Origin: Tabrizicola sp. TH137
GTDB taxonomy: Bacteria; Pseudomonadota; Alphaproteobacteria; Rhodobacterales; Rhodobacteraceae
Assembly: GCF_002855575.1 (NCBI RefSeq)
Contig: NZ_PKRQ01000001.1
Coordinates: forward strand, 434,001-498,000
Length of the DNA stretch: 64,000 nt
Direction: 5' to 3'
Shown: piece after piece, positions 45,248 through 54,127 of the stretch
How the letters are laid out: every line of letters begins with the position of its first letter
Position numbering within the stretch: the first letter of the stretch is position 1
The notes under the pieces: model-generated
Database searches by the model: none
The model's input: the letters and a program-made list of their open reading frames with translations, nothing else
Told to the model about the DNA's origin: nothing
Program-made: the position numbers and the translations under genes

Positions 45248-45541
45248 TTGCGGGCAAGGGGCTATGCGACATGCGCCGATACAAGGCGGGGCGTTGGGCA
45301 GCTTGAGACACGTGCCGTTTTTCGCGGAAGATGGGGTGGCCGGATCGTTGCCCCGGAAGAACTGCGGGACATTCCGGGAGGCTATGACCTCGTCCGCATC
45401 GGCCTTCCGGACAACATCCGCGCCCGCAAGAAGGAAGCCTTGAGGATCATCAAGGCCTACCTCGCGCAAAACGACGGGGCGCGTGAGGTATGGGACGTGT
45501 TGCGGGAGGCAGTCATGCCGCGTTTGCGGAACAGCGCCTGA
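45248..45541 (+). CDS. Short orphan ORF, possibly a gene fragment
   Basis: A possible 97-residue frame after the SRP RNA. The central part (IVAPEELRDIPGGYDLVRIG and a following helical, charged segment to about residue 85) has protein-like composition, but no family is recognised. The last codons overlap the antisense IS3 fragment, so the original gene may have been cut by the insertion. A CCCCTTG-CGGG-CAAGGGG hairpin (about 45244-45261) sits at its supposed start, which argues against the annotated start. Confidence 0.3.
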   Translation: MRARGYATCADTRRGVGQLETRAVFRGRWGGRIVAPEELRDIPGGYDLVRIGLPDNIRARKKEALRIIKAYLAQNDGAREVWDVLREAVMPRLRNSA

Positions 45542-45675
45542 TCGTTGATCGAGCAGTCTTGCGATCCGCGATCGGAATGATGGACCAGCCCCGGGGCGGG
45601 GTTGCGAGCCACCAGAGCACGGCGCAGGGCTTCGACCACGGTATCGCGCTTCGGACGGTCGGCTGAGCGGTGAGC
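45510..45675 (-). pseudogene. Remnant of an IS3-family transposase (OrfB)
   Basis: About 55 codons match the integrase-core region of IS3-type OrfB: a SADRPKRDTVVEALRRAL stretch, then LVHHSDRGSQ (with the conserved Asp of the DDE triad), and SINDQALFRKRGMTAS. In intact elements this is followed by an NAxxESFF block, missing here. No start codon, no second half and no terminal inverted repeats are visible, so the element is dead. It lies between the SRP RNA and the end of the sugar operon. Confidence 0.8.
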
Positions 45676-45709
45676 GCATCTGTTCGGATCTGCCTGCCGT
45701 CCCCGACTG

Positions 45710-46822
45710 TCAGGCCGCTGTCCACACTCCGCCAGCCTCACTCGAACGGACACAGGCGCGGATGAAACGCATTCCTGCAAGTCCATCCTCAGCCGTAGCC
45801 AGCGCTCGCGTCGATGCCAACCCATTCTTTTCGATCAGGTCCGCCGCATCGGCGTATAAAGTTGCGAATGCCTCCAGATAGCCCTCGGGATGGCCGGACG
45901 GTATACGGCTTGGTGTCTGGGTCAGGCCGTCACCGCGGCGCAGCAGGCGGGTCGCGTCGCCTGTCGGCGTGAATTCAAGCAGATCGGGGTTTTCCTGATC
46001 CCAGGCCAGCCCGCCCCGTTCCCCGGCAATGCGGAACCGCAGCGCGTTCTTGGTGCCGGGGGTGATCTGGCTTGCCCAGATCATGCCCTTCGCGCCCTTA
46101 TCGAAACGCAAGAGGACTGCCGCATTGTCATCCAGCCGCCGCCCCGGTTCGAAAGCGGTCAGATCGGCCAGAACGGCCTGAACTGCCAGCCCCGAAACGA
46201 AGCTGGCGAGATTGACGGCATGTGTGCCGATATCGGCGATGCAACCGCCCTCGCCAGACATGCCGGGATCGGTGCGCCAGACCGCCTGCTTCTGCCCGCT
46301 CTTTTCCACAGGTCCCGCCAGCCAGTCCTGGAGGTATTCGACCTGCACGTGACGCACCGCCCCGATTGCGCCTTCGGCGATCATCCGGCGCGCCTCGCGC
46401 ACCATCGGATAGCCGGTATAGGTCTGGGTCAGCACGAATGGCACGGATGTTTCGCGTGCCAGTGCAGCCAGTTCCTCAGCCTCAGACAGAGTAGCGGTCA
46501 TCGGCTTGTCACAGATTACCGCAATGCCGGCCCGCAGGAAGGCCGTCGCCACCTTCGCGTGAAGATGGTTCGGCGTAACGATCGCCACCGCATTGATCCC
46601 GTCTGGACGGGATGCCTCGGAAAGCGCCATCTGCGCGAAGTCGGAATAGTTGCGGTCCGGCGCGATGCCGAGGTCTGCCGCCGAAGCCGCAGCCCGTGCC
46701 GGATCAGAGGACAGCGCCCCCGCAACCAACTCCCACCGCCCGTCCAGCCGTGCCGCAATGCGGTGGACTCCGCCGATGAAGGCCCCTTGTCCTCCGCCGA
46801 CCATGCCCAGTTTCAGTGTCAT
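45710..46822 (-). CDS. Gfo/Idh/MocA oxidoreductase (candidate 3-keto-sugar reductase)
   Basis: A 370-residue NAD(P)-dependent sugar oxidoreductase. The Rossmann start is KLGMVGGGQGAFIGGVHR, the cofactor/catalytic motif is CDKPMTATLSEAEEL (the EKP-type lysine), and the second domain has GGCIADIGTHAVNLASF with the catalytic His. It is the last gene of the operon and overlaps the isomerase by 4 bp (start ATG at 46820-46822). By analogy with levoglucosan operons it could reduce 3-ketoglucose (LgdC role). This substrate is inferred from context only. Confidence 0.85.
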   Translation of the reverse strand: MTLKLGMVGGGQGAFIGGVHRIAARLDGRWELVAGALSSDPARAAASAADLGIAPDRNYSDFAQMALSEASRPDGINAVAIVTPNHLHAKVATAFLRAGIAVICDKPMTATLSEAEELAALARETSVPFVLTQTYTGYPMVREARRMIAEGAIGAVRHVQVEYLQDWLAGPVEKSGQKQAVWRTDPGMSGEGGCIADIGTHAVNLASFVSGLAVQAVLADLTAFEPGRRLDDNAAVLLRFDKGAKGMIWASQITPGTKNALRFRIAGERGGLAWDQENPDLLEFTPTGDATRLLRRGDGLTQTPSRIPSGHPEGYLEAFATLYADAADLIEKNGLASTRALATAEDGLAGMRFIRACVRSSEAGGVWTAA

Positions 46823-47883
46823 GACCGGATCCCCAGCATTGCGTCCAGCACAGCCTGATCGGCCCTCCCGCCTGCGAAATCGTCGAAGGCTTTCCCCGTC
46901 ACCTCGATCTGATGACGGGCGATGAAGGGCGCTCCTTCGGCGGCACCCTGCGCAGGAGATTTGAGGAAGCACTCCCATTCCATCACCGCCCAGCCGCGAT
47001 AGCCGTGCTGGGTCAGACATGTGAAGACGGCCGGGAAATCCACCTGCCCGTCGCCAAGGCTGTGTAAACGTCCGGCCTGTTCAGCCCAGGGCGAGTAGCC
47101 GGAATAAACGCCCTGCCTTCCGTCTGGGCGGAATTCGGCGTCCTTGACGTGAAAGGCCGAGATACGGTCGTGGTAAAGGTCGATGAAGGCCAGATAATCC
47201 ATCGCCTGCAACAGAAAGTGCGACGGGTCGTAATTTATCCGCGCGCGGGGGTGTTCGGCCAAGGCGGACAGGAACCGCTCCCAGCTTGCGCCGTCGAAGA
47301 CATCCTCTCCGGGGTGAAGTTCGAAACCGATATCGACACCCGCATCGTCATAGGCGTCAAGGATCGGGGTCCAGCGGCGGGCAAGTTCGGCATAGGCCGT
47401 TTCAATCAGTCCGGCGGGGCGCTGCGGCCAAGGATAAAGGTAGGGGAAGGCCAGCGATCCGGTGAAACTGACCGTTCCCGAAAGCCCCAGACGCTGCGCC
47501 GCCGTTGCGGCCTTGGTCACCTGGTCCACCGCCCATGCCTGACGTGCGGCGGGATTGCCCCGCACCTTTTCGGGCGCAAACGCATCAAAGGCCGCGTCAT
47601 AGGCGGGATTCACCGCGACCAACTGGCCTTGCAAATGCGTGGACAGTTCGGTGACGGCGACCCCTGCCTCGGCGCAGATGCCCAGAACCTCGTCTGCATA
47701 GGTCTGGCTTTCGGCGCAAAGGTCCAGATCGAACAGCCGCCGATCCCAAGACGGGATCTGCACGCCCTTGTAGCCCAGCCCTGCCGCCCATGCCGTGATG
47801 GCGGGCAGGCTGTCGAAGGGCGCGTCGTTCCCCGCAAATTGCGCGAGAAAGATGCCCGGACCCTTGATCACGTTACCCGTCAT
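46819..47883 (-). CDS. Sugar phosphate isomerase/epimerase-fold protein (TIM barrel), 354 aa
   Basis: A xylose-isomerase-like TIM-barrel protein. The metal-site residues appear in FELHPGEDVFDG (Glu, His), NYDPSHFLLQ (Asp, His), HVKDAEFRPDG (His, Asp) and MEWECF (Glu). In 3-keto-glycoside pathways, proteins of this type act as lyases or hydratases on 3-ketosugars (compare LgdB1 and LgdB2), not necessarily on phosphorylated sugars. It overlaps both neighbours by 4 bp. Start ATG at 47881-47883. Confidence 0.85.
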   Translation of the reverse strand: MTGNVIKGPGIFLAQFAGNDAPFDSLPAITAWAAGLGYKGVQIPSWDRRLFDLDLCAESQTYADEVLGICAEAGVAVTELSTHLQGQLVAVNPAYDAAFDAFAPEKVRGNPAARQAWAVDQVTKAATAAQRLGLSGTVSFTGSLAFPYLYPWPQRPAGLIETAYAELARRWTPILDAYDDAGVDIGFELHPGEDVFDGASWERFLSALAEHPRARINYDPSHFLLQAMDYLAFIDLYHDRISAFHVKDAEFRPDGRQGVYSGYSPWAEQAGRLHSLGDGQVDFPAVFTCLTQHGYRGWAVMEWECFLKSPAQGAAEGAPFIARHQIEVTGKAFDDFAGGRADQAVLDAMLGIRS

Positions 47884-48185
47884 GTCGCCCTTTCCGACAG
47901 CATGGTCAGGGGCCGGATGTCCACCGGACAGGCCAGCAGACGGTCAAGCTGCGAGAAGAGCGGTTGCAGATGCGGCATCGCGAGATGGGCGTCCAGCGCG
48001 GCGCGGTCGGTCCAGTTTTCATAGAAGACGAAGACGCAGGGGTCAGCGGCATCGACATGGAAGTCGTAATTGATGCAGCCCGCCTCGGACCGCGTCGGCG
48101 CAACTTGCGCCATCAGCAGGGAGGCCAGTTCATCGCGCGTTTCCGGGCGCGCAGTCACGGTTCCGATGATCGTGTACATGGTCAT
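47880..48185 (-). CDS. ABM-domain protein (putative quinol monooxygenase, YgiN/LsrG-like)
   Basis: A 101-residue dimeric alpha-beta barrel protein of the antibiotic-biosynthesis-monooxygenase domain family. Typical features are the N-terminal strand TIIGTVTARPETRDEL, SEAGCINYDFHVD and FVFYENWTDRAALDAH. The family includes cofactor-free oxygenases and LsrG, which isomerises a keto-sugar phosphate derivative. Within this sugar operon an isomerase-like task on a keto-sugar is plausible. It overlaps the permease gene by 4 bp. The start is the ATG at 48183-48185; a second ATG two codons in is possible. Confidence 0.82.
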   Translation of the reverse strand: MTMYTIIGTVTARPETRDELASLLMAQVAPTRSEAGCINYDFHVDAADPCVFVFYENWTDRAALDAHLAMPHLQPLFSQLDRLLACPVDIRPLTMLSERAT

Positions 48186-49138
48186 CCCTTCTTCTGGCTC
48201 AGCGCAACGGCAAGGATGATGATCGCGCCCTTGGCGATCAGTTGCTGGCTGAATTCGAGCCCCATCAGGATCAGCCCATTGTTGATCATCCCGATCATCA
48301 GCGCGCCGACGATGGTGCCGATGACCGTGCCCTTGCCGCCGAAGAGGCTGGTCCCGCCGAGGACAGCCGCAGCGATGACCGACAGCTCATCCCCTTCGCC
48401 AAGCTGGAAGCGCCCGGATTGCAGGCGGCCGGCGTAGAGCATCCCCGCGAGGGCTGCGGCGCAGGAGGACAGGACCAGCACCTTGAACTTGATGCTGCGC
48501 GTGTCGATGCCGGAATAGCGCGCGGCCGTTTCGCCACCGCCGGTGGCCAGCACCTTGCGGCCAAAGCCCGACCGGCGCAGCGCGATATGGCCAATGCCCG
48601 CGATCAGCGCCATCCAGAACATCAGGACGGGGATCGGGCCAACCGAGCCTCCGCCGAAGATCCAGGAATAGCCGGGCGACAGGATCGGGACGGCGGCGGT
48701 GTCCGAAATCCACATGGCCACGCCCTTGGCGATGCCCATCATGGCAAGGGTTGTCAGGAAGGAGGGGATGCCGATCCGCGTCGTCAGCCAGCCGTTGAAC
48801 ATGCCGACGGCAAGCCCGGTTGCCAATCCGGCAAGGACGCCGCCCAGAGGCCCCGCGACGGATATCGCCATGGCGACGGTCACGGTGGTCAGACCTGCCA
48901 CCGCGCCGACCGAGAGGTCGATCTCGCCCGCCGACAGAACGAAGGTCATGGCCACGGCCATGACGGCGATCATGGCCGTCTGGCGCACGATGTTCAGCAG
49001 GTTGTTCGGATTGAGGAACCCCTTGTCGTTCAGCGTCAGCGCGAAGACGAGGAAGATCACTACGAAACCGATATAGATGATGTTCTGCCGCCAGTTGGCG
49101 AAGAAGCCCCCGGCGGGGGCGGTTGTTGCCTTAGCCAT
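48182..49138 (-). CDS. Sugar ABC transporter permease (RbsC/BPD_transp_2 family)
   Basis: A 318-residue inner-membrane permease with eight to ten helices of the ribose/xylose/inositol type. Conserved signatures include VVLSAGEIDLSVGAVAGL-like sequence in helix 3 (here FVLSAGEIDLSVGAVAGL) and the late LGGTSLFGGKGTVIGTIVGA loop. It should form the pore of the importer whose ATPase is encoded just upstream (8-bp overlap) and whose binding protein is at 51993. Confidence 0.92.
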   Translation of the reverse strand: MAKATTAPAGGFFANWRQNIIYIGFVVIFLVFALTLNDKGFLNPNNLLNIVRQTAMIAVMAVAMTFVLSAGEIDLSVGAVAGLTTVTVAMAISVAGPLGGVLAGLATGLAVGMFNGWLTTRIGIPSFLTTLAMMGIAKGVAMWISDTAAVPILSPGYSWIFGGGSVGPIPVLMFWMALIAGIGHIALRRSGFGRKVLATGGGETAARYSGIDTRSIKFKVLVLSSCAAALAGMLYAGRLQSGRFQLGEGDELSVIAAAVLGGTSLFGGKGTVIGTIVGALMIGMINNGLILMGLEFSQQLIAKGAIIILAVALSQKKG

Positions 49139-50702
49139 GGCTGGGCTCCTTGATGCTCAGGGCTTTCTGGATTTCGATCTGAAGCCGGCGCTCGGCCGCC
49201 TGAAGGGCATGTTCGGGGTCGCGTTCGGCCGGGTCGTCCAGTTCGGCGCGATCCAGCATCTGATGCGCACGACCATCGGCCATCACGAGGATGCGGTCGC
49301 AGGCCGTCAGGAGTTCGGACAGTTCCGAGGAAATGACGATCACCCCCTTCCCCGACTGGGCCAGTTCACGCACGAGGCGGATGATTTCGGCCTTCGATCC
49401 GATGTCGATGCCTGCCGTCGGTTCGTCGAGGATCAGAATTTCGGGCTCGGTCGCCAGCCATTTGCCGATCACCACCTTCTGCTGGTTGCCGCCCGAAAGG
49501 GTGGAGACGGCATGGTCGCGGCTGGCGGTCTTGATCGACAGGCGGCTGATCATGTCTTCGGCGATCTCCGCGATGCGGGCGCGGTTGACGAAGCCCTTGG
49601 GCGCGATGCGCGAGATCACCGACATCACCATGTTGTCGGCCACGCTATGGGCCGGGATGATGCCTTGGGTCGCCCGCGCCTCGGGCACGAGTGCGATGCC
49701 ATGGGCTATGGCGTCGGCGGGGCGGCGGATTTCCACCTTCGCGCCCTTTATCCTGATCTCGCCGTGAACAGAGGGTTCGATCCCGGCAATGACGCGGGCC
49801 AAGGCGGACCGACCGGACCCGAGCAGGCCCGCAAGCCCCAGCACCTCGCCCCTATGGAGGGCGAAGCTGACGTTTTCCGGCTTGTGCGGGCCGGTGACGT
49901 TCCGGAGTTCCAGCAGACTCTCGCCCCGTGCGACATCACCGCGCGCAACATCGGCCAGGCCCTTCGATTTCTTGCCGACGATATGTTCGATCATCACGTC
50001 GATGGGCAGATCGGCCAGCGGGGCGGTGATGACATGCTTGCCGTCCCGCAGGATCGTGGCACGGTCCGCGATGCGGGCAATCTCGTCCATGCGGTGGCTG
50101 ACATAGATGATCGCCACTCCCTTGGCCTTGAGTTGCCGAAGAAAGGAGAACAGCCGCTCCACATCCGACACCGACAGCGCGGTGGAGGGTTCATCGAGGA
50201 TCAACACCTGCGCTTTCTGACTGATGGCCTTGGCGATTTCGGTCAGTTGCTTTTGCCCGGCGCCCAGATCGCCCACCAGCGCGGTCGGGTCCACTTGCAC
50301 TTGCAGCATGTCAAAGAGCGCCTGCGCGCGGCGGACCGACTCTGCGTCGTCGATCATGCCGCGCGCATCCCGCGCCTCGCGCGTCAGGAAGATGTTCTGC
50401 GCCACGGTCAGCGTCGGGACCAGCGACATTTCCTGAAAGTTCATGGCGATGCCCGCCGCCCGCGCCGCTTCGGGAGAGGGGGTTGCCAGCCTTTGGCCGG
50501 CCACCTCGATCTCGCCCTCATCCGGCACGTGAACGCCGTTCAAAACCTTGAGGATCGTAGACTTCCCCGCCCCGTTGCCGCCAAGGAGGGCGTGGACTTC
50601 ACCGGCAAACACCTCGAAATCCACACCGTCCAGCGCGCGGATACCGCCGAAGGATTTGGAAATCCCGGTCATCCGCACGGCAACTGGGGCGGGGGCGGTC
50701 AT
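49131..50702 (-). CDS. Sugar ABC transporter ATP-binding protein (RbsA-type, two domains)
   Basis: A 523-residue fusion of two ABC domains as in RbsA/MglA/XylG. The first half has a complete Walker A (GGNGAGKST), though its signature region (VGDLGAGQKQLTEIAKA) departs from LSGGQ. The second half has a degenerate Walker A (GLLGSGRSALAR) with a good signature (LSGGNQQKVVIGKWL) and Walker B, the usual asymmetry of this family. The start is the ATG at 50700-50702, sharing ATGA with the dehydrogenase stop. Confidence 0.92.
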   Translation of the reverse strand: MTAPAPVAVRMTGISKSFGGIRALDGVDFEVFAGEVHALLGGNGAGKSTILKVLNGVHVPDEGEIEVAGQRLATPSPEAARAAGIAMNFQEMSLVPTLTVAQNIFLTREARDARGMIDDAESVRRAQALFDMLQVQVDPTALVGDLGAGQKQLTEIAKAISQKAQVLILDEPSTALSVSDVERLFSFLRQLKAKGVAIIYVSHRMDEIARIADRATILRDGKHVITAPLADLPIDVMIEHIVGKKSKGLADVARGDVARGESLLELRNVTGPHKPENVSFALHRGEVLGLAGLLGSGRSALARVIAGIEPSVHGEIRIKGAKVEIRRPADAIAHGIALVPEARATQGIIPAHSVADNMVMSVISRIAPKGFVNRARIAEIAEDMISRLSIKTASRDHAVSTLSGGNQQKVVIGKWLATEPEILILDEPTAGIDIGSKAEIIRLVRELAQSGKGVIVISSELSELLTACDRILVMADGRAHQMLDRAELDDPAERDPEHALQAAERRLQIEIQKALSIKEPSHG

Positions 50703-51865
50703 TCCACCCGCTCCCACTTGCCGGTTTCACCCGACCGCAGCAGGGCGTCCGCCACCAGTTCCGTCAGCAGGCCATCCTCGAAATTCGGGCTGGGCTGCTT
50801 GCCGCTGGCGATTGCGGTGAAGAGGTCGAAGCATTCCACGATCTTCGTTTCCGAATAGCCGATGCCCAGACCGGGGATCGGCCAGAGCCCGCCACCATAG
50901 GGATGCGCGGGGCCTGTATAGACGGTGCGGAAGCCGCGTGCATCGGCCGGATCGTCGGCGAACATCACCTGCAACTCGTCGCGCCGTTCGTAGTTGAAAT
51001 GGATCGAGCCCTTCGTCCCGTGAATTTCCAGTGTGATGAAGTTGTTGCGACCCCAGGCGTTGCGGGTTGCCTCCAGGCTGCCGATGGCGCCATTGCCGAA
51101 GCGCAGCATCGAGACAACCTCGTCATCCACATCGACCGGTGCGCGTTCGGCATCGGCGGATTTCTCTGACGCGCCCAGCTTGTCCACCCCGCCCTGCTGG
51201 ATCGGGCGCGTGGTAACATAGGTCTTGGTCATGGCGATCACCTCGGCGATGGGGCCGACCAGATAGTGCGCGAGATCGACGACATGGGTTCCGATATCCC
51301 CCACCGTGCCGGAGCCTGCGATCTTTTTCTGGAAGCGCCAGGACAGCGGGCCATTCTCGTCCGCCGACCAGTCCTGAAGATAGGTGCCGCGGAAGTTCAG
51401 GATACGGCCGATGCGGCCCTCGTCGATGTATTTCTTGGCCAGTGCCACGGCGGGCGTGCGGCGGTAGTTGAAGGCCACCATATGGATGATGCCAGCGGCC
51501 TTCGCTGCCTCGGTCATCGCGCGGGCCTCCTCGACGGTGCGGGCAAGGGGCTTTTCGCAGATGATGTGCTTGCCCGCCTTGGCCGCCGCGATGGCAATCT
51601 CGGCATGCACGTTGTTCGGCGTGCAGATATCGACCACGTCGATATCGGGCCGCGCCACCACGCTGCGCCAGTCGCTGGAGGCTTCGTCAAAGCCGAAGCG
51701 GCGGCGGGCTTCCTCGGCCGCGCCGTCGGTGATGTCGACAACGACCTTGCGGTGCGGGATGGCCGGTGCGGGCCAGAAGAACATCGGCATCGAGGCATAG
51801 GCCATGGCGTGCGCCTTGCCCATGAAGCCGCCGCCGATCATGGCAACGTTCATCACTTTGGTCAT
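50699..51865 (-). CDS. Gfo/Idh/MocA dehydrogenase resembling levoglucosan dehydrogenase (LgdA-like)
   Basis: A 388-residue NAD-dependent sugar dehydrogenase. The N-terminal AMIGGGFMGKAHAMAYASMP followed by MFFWPAPAIP, the motif IICEKPLARTVEEA, and VAFNYRRTPAVALAKKYI strongly recall the levoglucosan dehydrogenases described from Pseudarthrobacter and other bacteria; this comparison is from memory and not from a search. GDIGTHVVDLAHYL carries the catalytic Asp and His. It would oxidise a pyranose at C3. The start is the ATG at 51863-51865; an ATG four codons on is possible. Confidence 0.85.
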   Translation of the reverse strand: MTKVMNVAMIGGGFMGKAHAMAYASMPMFFWPAPAIPHRKVVVDITDGAAEEARRRFGFDEASSDWRSVVARPDIDVVDICTPNNVHAEIAIAAAKAGKHIICEKPLARTVEEARAMTEAAKAAGIIHMVAFNYRRTPAVALAKKYIDEGRIGRILNFRGTYLQDWSADENGPLSWRFQKKIAGSGTVGDIGTHVVDLAHYLVGPIAEVIAMTKTYVTTRPIQQGGVDKLGASEKSADAERAPVDVDDEVVSMLRFGNGAIGSLEATRNAWGRNNFITLEIHGTKGSIHFNYERRDELQVMFADDPADARGFRTVYTGPAHPYGGGLWPIPGLGIGYSETKIVECFDLFTAIASGKQPSPNFEDGLLTELVADALLRSGETGKWERVE

Positions 51866-51906
51866 CGTCGGTCTCCGTTGCTGTGCGGGACGGGTTGGGG
51901 GAAAGG

Positions 51907-51953
51907 GCCGGGCCTTCGCGGGCGGGGAGCAAGTCCCCCGGTGAAGGCCCGGC
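51907..51953 (-). terminator. Large intercistronic hairpin downstream of the binding-protein gene
   Basis: An 11-bp perfect stem (GCCGGGCCTTC and complement) with an inner GGGG/CCCC stem lies between the binding-protein stop and the LgdA-like gene. There is no T-run. Such hairpins often protect the upstream binding-protein mRNA from 3' decay, giving more receptor than transporter. Confidence 0.6.
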
Positions 51954-51992
51954 AGGCGCGCGGGGTGATAGGGACACCCCGCGCAGCGTCGG

Positions 51993-53114
51993 TTACTGCA
52001 TCGAGGCCTTGATGTTTTCGGTCGCTTCGGTCGAATAGACCTGCTTCCATGCGTCGAGCAGGTTTTCCCGGCTGACCGGCAGGGCGGGCAGCGCCACGAA
52101 GTCCGGCGCGTCCTTGCCCAAGAGGGCGTAGCCGGCCAGCTTTGCCTCGACCACGCCTGCGTCATAGGGGCGTTGCGCGCCCAGCCCCTTGATGAACCCG
52201 CCCTGAGCCATGCTGATGGCAACGTTTTCGCCAAGGTCCACGGTCGTGATGATCAGGTCATCGCGGCCATTGGCGCGGGCGGCAGCCATCACGCCTTCGG
52301 CGGGAACGTCCCAGACCGCCCAGATGCCCCTGATATTCGGGTTGGCGGTCAGCATCGCCCCTGCCGCCTTTTCGGCATCGCCCGAGAAGTCAGGCCCGCC
52401 GATCCCCTGTTCATCCACGATGGTGATGTTGGGGTAATCGCTGGCGATGGTCGCCTTGAAGGCATCGTAGCGCTGTTTGGTCACGAAGAAATCTGCGGCG
52501 TGGAACACCAGCCCGATCTCGCCACCGTCCGGGCCAAGTGCCTTGGCCATCAGATGGGCGGCGGCGACGCCGTTGCCGTAGTTGTCGGCCGACACGACCG
52601 AGACATAGTCGGTCCCCGGAACGAAGCCAGCCGGAACGTTGTCCATGAACACGAGCTTCGCCCCGGCTTCTGCCGCGGCACGATAGGCAGCGGCGGTGGC
52701 GGTGGGGTCGGTCGGGATCGACACGATGATGTCGGGCGATTGCGCCATGATGGTTTCAAGGTCGCTGACCTGCTTTTCGGGCTTGAAGCCCGCATCGGTC
52801 ACGGCGATGACCTCGATCCCCATCACGCCGAACTGCGTCTGCAACCCGTTGATCTGCGCCTGGCTCCAGTCGTTGCCGCCGTAATGCATGACGATGGCAG
52901 CCGTCGCACCCATCTCCTTGATCTTGGCTAGTTCCTCGTCGCTCAGCACGACATCGGATGCGGGCGACGGGTCCTCGCCGCTCGGTCCCTTTGACAGGAC
53001 AGTTTCCTGCAACTTGGCAAGAGCCGCGTCCGGATCGGCGAAGGCGGGGACGGCGATCCCCATGAAAAGCGCAAGCGCGGTCGCCGAGCCCATGAGGCTG
53101 CGTCTGGTCAACAT
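51993..53114 (-). CDS. Periplasmic sugar-binding protein (RbsB-like)
   Basis: A 373-residue receptor of the Peripla_BP_4 (type I) family. The signal peptide (MLTRRSLMGSATALALFMG, ending AFA) has an RR pair. The mature part begins with an unusual acidic extension (about residues 27-65) before the first sugar-binding strand (ATAAIVMHYGGNDWSQAQ). Sites typical of type I binding proteins include MDNVPAGF, ADNYGNG and VDLGEN. It is the receptor of the importer at 48.2-50.7 kb. A cytoplasmic paralogue is encoded at 55580. Confidence 0.9.
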   Translation of the reverse strand: MLTRRSLMGSATALALFMGIAVPAFADPDAALAKLQETVLSKGPSGEDPSPASDVVLSDEELAKIKEMGATAAIVMHYGGNDWSQAQINGLQTQFGVMGIEVIAVTDAGFKPEKQVSDLETIMAQSPDIIVSIPTDPTATAAAYRAAAEAGAKLVFMDNVPAGFVPGTDYVSVVSADNYGNGVAAAHLMAKALGPDGGEIGLVFHAADFFVTKQRYDAFKATIASDYPNITIVDEQGIGGPDFSGDAEKAAGAMLTANPNIRGIWAVWDVPAEGVMAAARANGRDDLIITTVDLGENVAISMAQGGFIKGLGAQRPYDAGVVEAKLAGYALLGKDAPDFVALPALPVSRENLLDAWKQVYSTEATENIKASMQ

Positions 53115-53169
53115 ATCTTCTTCCTCCCAGAGAAGTGGCGGGGCTTCCCCCGTTTGGTGGGCAGGCGGA

Positions 53170-53991
53170 TCAGCCCGCGATTGCCCGGTTCAGGTAGTCC
53201 ATGCTCAACCGCGCCCCTTCGGCGGGGTCGGGCCAGGAGTCGAGTTCGGTGCAGACCCAGCCCGCAAAGCCCACATCCCGCATCGCCTGCAGGATCGGCC
53301 CCGTCGGTACATCGCCCCGGTCAAGCGGGGTGAAGGCAAAGGGATCGCGCTGGAATCCCTTGAGGTGGATGTAGGAAATCCGCTTCGCATGGTCGCGGAT
53401 AAGCTGCGCCGGATCGCCCCCGGCAGCGGCCAGATGCGCCGTATCGGGGCAGAAATCTATGGCGGTCAGATCGAAGATCTTGGCCACTTCGGCAGGTCCT
53501 TCGACGATGGTGGAAAGATGCGGGTGGTAATGCGCCCGCAGACCCAGCGGCTCGGCCAAAGTCTTCACGCGATCCAGCGCCGCGCCCAGCTTGTGATAAT
53601 CCGGCTCGCGCGTGCCATCGAAACGCTTGGCCCCGCCGCCCACGACCAGATGCGGCGCGCCCAGTTCGGCGGCGCGGTCGGCGGCGCGGGTCACGCGGGC
53701 AAGTTCTTCGGGCAGGATGTCGTCGAAGATGAAGTTGCCGCCCGCATAGGTGGCGACCAGTTCCAGCCCGTTGTCGGCAAGAAGCTTGCGCATCTCGGCG
53801 GCGCTGTAGTCCAGAAGGTTGCCGTCGAACAGCTCCACCCCCGCATATCCGGCAGCCGCGATGTCGGCGCAGGCGCGGTCCATGTCCCCGAAGGTACGAT
53901 AGGCCAGTTGCGTGACCGAAGTGACGCCCACGGCATCCCCGCCAAGGCCGCCCCAGCAATTGGCGTGATAGGCCAGCTTCCAGGCTGTCAT
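53170..53991 (-). CDS. Sugar phosphate isomerase/epimerase-fold protein (TIM barrel), 273 aa
   Basis: A shorter xylose-isomerase-like TIM-barrel protein, first gene of the operon. Metal-binding candidates lie in LRAHYHPH (His), DFCPDTAHL (Asp, His), YIHLKGF (His) and CTELDSW (Glu). Paired with the 354-aa isomerase it recalls the LgdB1/LgdB2 pair that breaks and rehydrates 3-keto-levoglucosan. The start is the ATG at 53989-53991; the longer upstream frame covers promoter DNA. Confidence 0.85.
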   Translation of the reverse strand: MTAWKLAYHANCWGGLGGDAVGVTSVTQLAYRTFGDMDRACADIAAAGYAGVELFDGNLLDYSAAEMRKLLADNGLELVATYAGGNFIFDDILPEELARVTRAADRAAELGAPHLVVGGGAKRFDGTREPDYHKLGAALDRVKTLAEPLGLRAHYHPHLSTIVEGPAEVAKIFDLTAIDFCPDTAHLAAAGGDPAQLIRDHAKRISYIHLKGFQRDPFAFTPLDRGDVPTGPILQAMRDVGFAGWVCTELDSWPDPAEGARLSMDYLNRAIAG

Positions 53992-54127
53992 CGGTGTCCC
54001 TCCTCCCGCGGAAAGGTTGCCGGGGTTGCCCCCGCCCGTCCGATTTCTTCCGGCCTCCTCTGACCGTGACAGCGTCGTTAAGCGCGAATTCGCCATCGGT
54101 CAAGATTTTTTCTGCTTATGTTTACTT

